Shown one piece after another: positions 6,281 through 9,696 of a stretch of DNA of 9,696 bases (positions within the stretch are counted from its first letter, which is position 1; each line of letters starts with the position of its first letter). The notes below the pieces were generated by a model. It made no database searches and was not told the DNA's origin. It saw only the letters and a program-made list of their open reading frames with translations. Made by a program: the position numbers and the translations under genes. Source of the stretch: JAVBMO01 sp031552355 (lineage in GTDB: Bacteria; Bacteroidota; Bacteroidia; Bacteroidales; P3); NCBI GenBank assembly GCA_031552355.1, contig JAVBMO010000121.1, positions 1 to 9,696 on the forward strand, written 5' to 3'.

Positions 6281-7945
6281 ATGAAAGACATTGAAATTGC
6301 TCAAAAAACCAATTTAAAACCTATCCAAAAAATTGCTAAAATCCTTAATATTCCGGAAAATGATTTGGAACTTTATGGAAAATACAAAGCAAAACTGCCT
6401 TTGCAGCTGATTGATGAAACTAAAGCTGTAAAAACACCTTTGGTTTTGGTTACAGCCATCACGCCAACCCCTGCCGGTGAAGGGAAAACAACAACTTCGA
6501 TAGGTTTGGCGCAAGGATTAAATAAAATCGGCAAAAAGGCAACAGTGGTGCTTCGTGAACCTTCCCTGGGGCCTATTTTTGGTGTAAAAGGTGGCGCTAC
6601 AGGCGGCGGATATTCACAGGTTTTACCCATGGAAGACATAAACCTTCAGTTTACCGGTGATTTGATTGCCATAGAACGGGCTCACAACCTTTTGTCTGCC
6701 ATTATCGACAATAATATTCAAAATAAAGACAACAATCTTGACATAGACCCTCGTACCATTAAATGGAAAAGGGTAATGGATATGAACGACAGATCTTTGC
6801 GTCAAATTGTAATTGGTTTAGGCGGCGTTCCTCATGGGGTTCCTCGCCAAACCGGCTTCGATATTACTGCGGCATCCGAAGTAATGGCCATCCTTTGCAT
6901 GTCGCAAAACATACAGGATTTGAAAGAACGTTTGGGGAATATTTTTATTGGTTATACTTATGCCGGCAAAGCCATTTTTGCAAAAGACCTGAAAGCCGAA
7001 GGCGCCATGGCGGCATTGCTCAAAGATGCCATAAAACCCAATTTAGTTCAAACCCTTGAAGGCACTCCTGCCATTATCCACGGGGGGCCTTTTGCCAATA
7101 TTGCCCAAGGCACCAACACCATTATTGCCACCAAAATGGCATTGTCGTTGTCCGATATTGTGGTTACGGAAGCAGGGTTTGCTTCGGAACTTGGCGCTGA
7201 AAAATTTTTCGACATCAAATGCCGGAAAGCGGGCTTAACGCCCAAAGCTACAGTGTTGGTAGCCACAATCAGGGCTCTGAAATATCATGGCGGCGCTTTA
7301 CTGAAAGAACTAACCGCAACTAATTTGGAAGCGCTTCGCATGGGGCTACAAAATTTGGAAAAACATATTGAAAATATACGTTGTTTTGGTTTAAACCCTA
7401 TTGTTGCCATTAACAAATTTTCGAGCGACAGCCCTGAAGAAATCCAACTTTTGAAAGAACATGCCGTAAAAATGGGTGTACAAGTTTCTTTGGTGGAAGG
7501 CTGGGAAAAAGGTGGCGATGGCTGTACAGACCTTGCAGAAAAGGTGCTTAAATCCATCAAAGAATTTACTTCTTTTCAATTTCTTTACTCCGAAACGGAT
7601 AATATGGAAGAAAAAATCCAACGGATTGCCACTAAATTATACGGCGCCCAAACCGTGGAATATTCTACCGATGCCAAATCTATGCTGAAAAAAATCAGTG
7701 AATTGGGATTTCAAAACCTGCCTATTTGCATGGCAAAAACTCAAAAATCGTTATCCGATAACGAAAAATTGAAAGGACGCCCCAAAGGTTTCACTTTCAG
7801 AATTAGGGAAGTAGAATTGGCTTCGGGAGCAGGATTTATTATCCCTATTGCCGGAAGCATCATGCGGATGCCGGGTTTACCGGAACATCCCTCTGCCGAA
7901 AACATTGACATTGATAACAATGGAAAAATAACAGGACTTTTTTAA
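6281..7945 (+). CDS. fhs: Formate-tetrahydrofolate ligase
   Basis: Cytoplasmic enzyme that joins formate to tetrahydrofolate using ATP, giving 10-formyl-THF for purine synthesis and other one-carbon needs. With the ATG at 6281 the product is 554 residues, close to the usual 555-560. Visible landmarks are the ATP-binding loop TPTPAGEGKTTTS (about 61-73), REPSLGP (about 92-98), the first family signature GVKGGATGGGY (about 101-111) followed by PMEDINLQFTGD, and the second signature VATIRALKYHGG. The protein ends in the expected MRMPGLPEHPSAENID region. An in-frame TTG at 6254 would add nine residues, but the family N-terminus (MKDIEIAQKTNLKPI) starts at the ATG, so I prefer 6281. The gene stands alone on the plus strand. 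No other folate gene is in the window. Confidence 0.97.
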   Translation: MKDIEIAQKTNLKPIQKIAKILNIPENDLELYGKYKAKLPLQLIDETKAVKTPLVLVTAITPTPAGEGKTTTSIGLAQGLNKIGKKATVVLREPSLGPIFGVKGGATGGGYSQVLPMEDINLQFTGDLIAIERAHNLLSAIIDNNIQNKDNNLDIDPRTIKWKRVMDMNDRSLRQIVIGLGGVPHGVPRQTGFDITAASEVMAILCMSQNIQDLKERLGNIFIGYTYAGKAIFAKDLKAEGAMAALLKDAIKPNLVQTLEGTPAIIHGGPFANIAQGTNTIIATKMALSLSDIVVTEAGFASELGAEKFFDIKCRKAGLTPKATVLVATIRALKYHGGALLKELTATNLEALRMGLQNLEKHIENIRCFGLNPIVAINKFSSDSPEEIQLLKEHAVKMGVQVSLVEGWEKGGDGCTDLAEKVLKSIKEFTSFQFLYSETDNMEEKIQRIATKLYGAQTVEYSTDAKSMLKKISELGFQNLPICMAKTQKSLSDNEKLKGRPKGFTFRIREVELASGAGFIIPIAGSIMRMPGLPEHPSAENIDIDNNGKITGLF

Positions 7946-7982
7946 ATTCAGAAAGCTTTCAACGATAAATACCATGAACAAA

Positions 7983-8023
7983 AAAGCGGCCTGTCAGATT
8001 CCAGAAATCTGACAGGCCGCTTT
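7983..8023. terminator. Bidirectional terminator between fhs and gpmA
   Basis: AAAGCGGCCTGTCAGATT (7983-8000) pairs perfectly with its reverse complement at 8006-8023 around a 5-nt loop (ccaga), an 18-bp stem. On the plus strand it is followed by tttaaatttta. On the minus strand the A-run before the stem becomes a T-run. It can serve both convergent genes, ending fhs and the lgt-gpmA unit. Confidence 0.92.
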
Positions 8024-8038
8024 AAATTTTACATTATA

Positions 8039-8785
8039 TTATTTTGTTTTGCCTTGGCTGGCAACGGCGTCCATTTTGGCTTTGATTTCTTCAGGATCGC
8101 CCAAAAAGAAATCATTTTGCAAATGCAATAGATCATTAAATTCAAATACATAAGGAATTCCTGTAGGAATATTGAATTTCAGAATTTCTTCTTCAGTCAT
8201 ATATTTGATTAACTTCACAATACCCCTCAAACTATTGCCGTGAGCTACAACCAAAATTTCGTCATGCGATTCAAATGACTTTAAAATGCAATCTGTGTAA
8301 CAAGGTATAAGCCTTGTTATAGTATCTTCCAACGATTCTGTCAAAGGGATCATTTCATCAGGAAGAAAATTGTAACGAGGGTCTTTTCGCGGACTGTTTG
8401 GCGCATTCAAATCAATGGCCGGTGGGCGTACATTGAAAGCCCTTCTCCATTGCAAAACTTTGTCGTCGCCATATTTTGCGGCTGTTTCGGCTTTGTTTAA
8501 ACCTTGTATTTCGCCATAATGCTTTTCATTCAAACGCCAGTCTTTTACGACCTGAAGCCAGTCCATATCCATTTCATCGAGCATATAGTTCAATGTTTTA
8601 ATGGCGCGTTTCAAGTACGAAGTGTAACAAAATTGAGGATGATAACCATTTTCCAACAATGTTTTCCCTGCTTTTTTTGCTTCTTCAACCCCTAGTGGAC
8701 TTAAATCCACATCTGTCCAGCCCGTAAAAAGGTTCAGCTTATTCCACTCGCTTTCCCCGTGGCGTACTAAAATTAATCTTTTCAT
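8039..8785 (-). CDS. gpmA: 2,3-bisphosphoglycerate-dependent phosphoglycerate mutase
   Basis: Cytoplasmic glycolytic and gluconeogenic enzyme interconverting 3- and 2-phosphoglycerate through a phosphohistidine. The 248-residue length is typical of the cofactor-dependent GpmA type. The N-terminal LVRHGESEWN carries R8 and the phosphorylated H9. R60 lies in TSYLKR, E87 in the LNEKHYGEIQGLNK segment (85-98), and the second active-site histidine H182 in VVAHGNSLRG. This matches the R9/H10, R61, E88, H183 set of E. coli GpmA. The WRRAFNVRPP segment that binds the substrate side is also present. The start at 8785 gives MKRLILVRHG, the usual N-terminus. The gene begins 24 bases after the lgt stop with no obvious promoter in between, so co-transcription from upstream of lgt is likely. 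Confidence 0.97.
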   Translation of the reverse strand: MKRLILVRHGESEWNKLNLFTGWTDVDLSPLGVEEAKKAGKTLLENGYHPQFCYTSYLKRAIKTLNYMLDEMDMDWLQVVKDWRLNEKHYGEIQGLNKAETAAKYGDDKVLQWRRAFNVRPPAIDLNAPNSPRKDPRYNFLPDEMIPLTESLEDTITRLIPCYTDCILKSFESHDEILVVAHGNSLRGIVKLIKYMTEEEILKFNIPTGIPYVFEFNDLLHLQNDFFLGDPEEIKAKMDAVASQGKTK

Positions 8786-8809
8786 ATCTATTCTATTTTA
8801 TCGTTAAAA

Positions 8810-9696
8810 TTATTTCTTTTTTGAATTTTCTTTCAAAGGTTTCAGCTTTTTCAAATCTAATTGTTGTGATTTGAGTTTACCGGAAAATGCAAACACCAAT
8901 ATTACAATTCCAATGATAATAAATGGAATACTTAGAATTTGCCCCATATTTAAAGTCATATTTTGTTCAAATTCTACTTGGTTTTCTTTGAAAAATTCAA
9001 TGATAAACCGAAGCAAGAACAATACACTTAAAAATGTGCCAAAAATGACTCCTTCTTTGGGCTTTCCTGATTTTTTATAGTAGTAATACAATAATCCTAA
9101 AGAGAGCAGGAAATAAGAAATTCCTTCGTAAAGTTGCGTAGGGTGTTTTGGCAATACTTCTCCTGCCCTGACAAAAATAAATCCCCAAGGTAAAGAGGTA
9201 ACATGTCCATAAATTTCGGAATTCATCAAATTGCCAAGCCTGATAAAAAGGCCACCCATGGCCACAATAATTACCAAACGGTCAAGAACCCATAAATAGG
9301 GTAAACGCGTTGCTCGTTGATATAGATATATAGAGAACAATAATCCTATAGCCCCACCGTGGCTTGCCAATCCTTGAAATCCGGTAAACTTCCATGAAGC
9401 AAAATCAAAAAAGCCATTTGGAAACTGAAACGGCAAAATAATTTCCCACGGGCGTGCTAAATAATACGAGGGTTCATAAAATAAACAATGTCCTAAACGT
9501 AATCCAATTAGCAATCCTAAAAATACATAAAGACTTAGTTTATCTAAATAGCCGACAGGAACTTGTTCCTTTTCGAACATTTTTTTGAGAATAAAATAAC
9601 CCAAAATAAAAGACAAGGCAAACAATACCCCATACCAACGGATACTAATATTGCCTACATGAAAAAGAACTGGGGAAATATCCCATGTAATAAAAA
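8810..9696 (-). CDS. lgt: Prolipoprotein diacylglyceryl transferase, 5' end outside window
   Basis: Multi-pass inner-membrane enzyme that moves a diacylglyceryl group from phosphatidylglycerol to the lipobox cysteine of prolipoproteins, the first step of lipoprotein maturation. The frame stays open to the window edge: before the TTG at 9625 it reads FITWDISPVLFHV then GNISIRWYGV, a normal Lgt N-terminus. The true start therefore lies just beyond 9696, and an internal start at 9625 would cut off the first membrane segment. About 294 residues are visible. Motifs seen: IRWYG near the start, SHGGAIG (histidine equivalent to E. coli H103), RLGNLMNSEIYG (arginine equivalent to R143), HPTQLYEG, and FLLRFIIEFFK in the C-terminal membrane segments, whose arginine is likely the E. 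coli R239 equivalent. The C-terminal tail is lysine-rich and cytoplasmic by inference. It is followed by gpmA. Confidence 0.95.
   Translation of the reverse strand, partial: FITWDISPVLFHVGNISIRWYGVLFALSFILGYFILKKMFEKEQVPVGYLDKLSLYVFLGLLIGLRLGHCLFYEPSYYLARPWEIILPFQFPNGFFDFASWKFTGFQGLASHGGAIGLLFSIYLYQRATRLPYLWVLDRLVIIVAMGGLFIRLGNLMNSEIYGHVTSLPWGFIFVRAGEVLPKHPTQLYEGISYFLLSLGLLYYYYKKSGKPKEGVIFGTFLSVLFLLRFIIEFFKENQVEFEQNMTLNMGQILSIPFIIIGIVILVFAFSGKLKSQQLDLKKLKPLKENSKKK

Noticed and set aside
7082..7087. A run of six G in fhs, considered as a phase-variation tract
   Set aside because: It simply encodes Gly-Gly in the expected HGGPFAN segment, is short, and the frame is intact.
9623..9625. A TTG start for lgt at 9625
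   Set aside because: The frame continues upstream to the window edge with typical Lgt N-terminal sequence (GNISIRWYGV), so the real start is beyond 9696.

Overview
The window looks like ordinary chromosomal DNA from a member of the Bacteroidota, probably Bacteroidales-like. Evidence: AT-rich DNA, no strong Shine-Dalgarno sequences before the genes, S15 and PNPase sequences of Bacteroides type (for example RALRPLFPDDYHAE in PNPase), and a TAnnTTTG-type promoter box before dsbD. The species cannot be fixed from the sequence alone.

Layout. (1) 12-2587, plus strand: rpsO (ribosomal protein S15) then pnp (polynucleotide phosphorylase). They are separated by a 158-nt gap holding a terminator hairpin and a second hairpin in the pnp leader. 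A strong terminator follows pnp. (2) 2654-3930: about 1.3 kb with no recognisable intact gene. It holds a near-perfect 36-nt palindrome, a GC-richer patch, coding-like fragments that hop between plus-strand frames and are probably a decayed gene, and an 89-bp inverted-repeat element flanked by 8-bp direct repeats that looks like a small non-autonomous transposon (MITE). (3) 3931-6075, minus strand: dsbD, a membrane thiol:disulfide interchange protein, with its own terminator. (4) 6281-7945, plus strand: fhs (formate-tetrahydrofolate ligase), divergent from dsbD. (5) 8039-9696, minus strand: lgt (prolipoprotein diacylglyceryl transferase, 5' end cut off by the window edge) followed after 24 bp by gpmA (phosphoglycerate mutase). 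These two are probably co-transcribed. A bidirectional terminator lies between the convergent fhs and gpmA.

The intact genes are core functions: translation, RNA decay, periplasmic redox, one-carbon metabolism, glycolysis and lipoprotein maturation. They form no single pathway apart from the rpsO-pnp pair. No defence system, CRISPR array, tRNA, rRNA or intact transposase is visible. The parts most worth a second look are the debris region between pnp and dsbD, especially the MITE-like element, and the rpsO-pnp leader.
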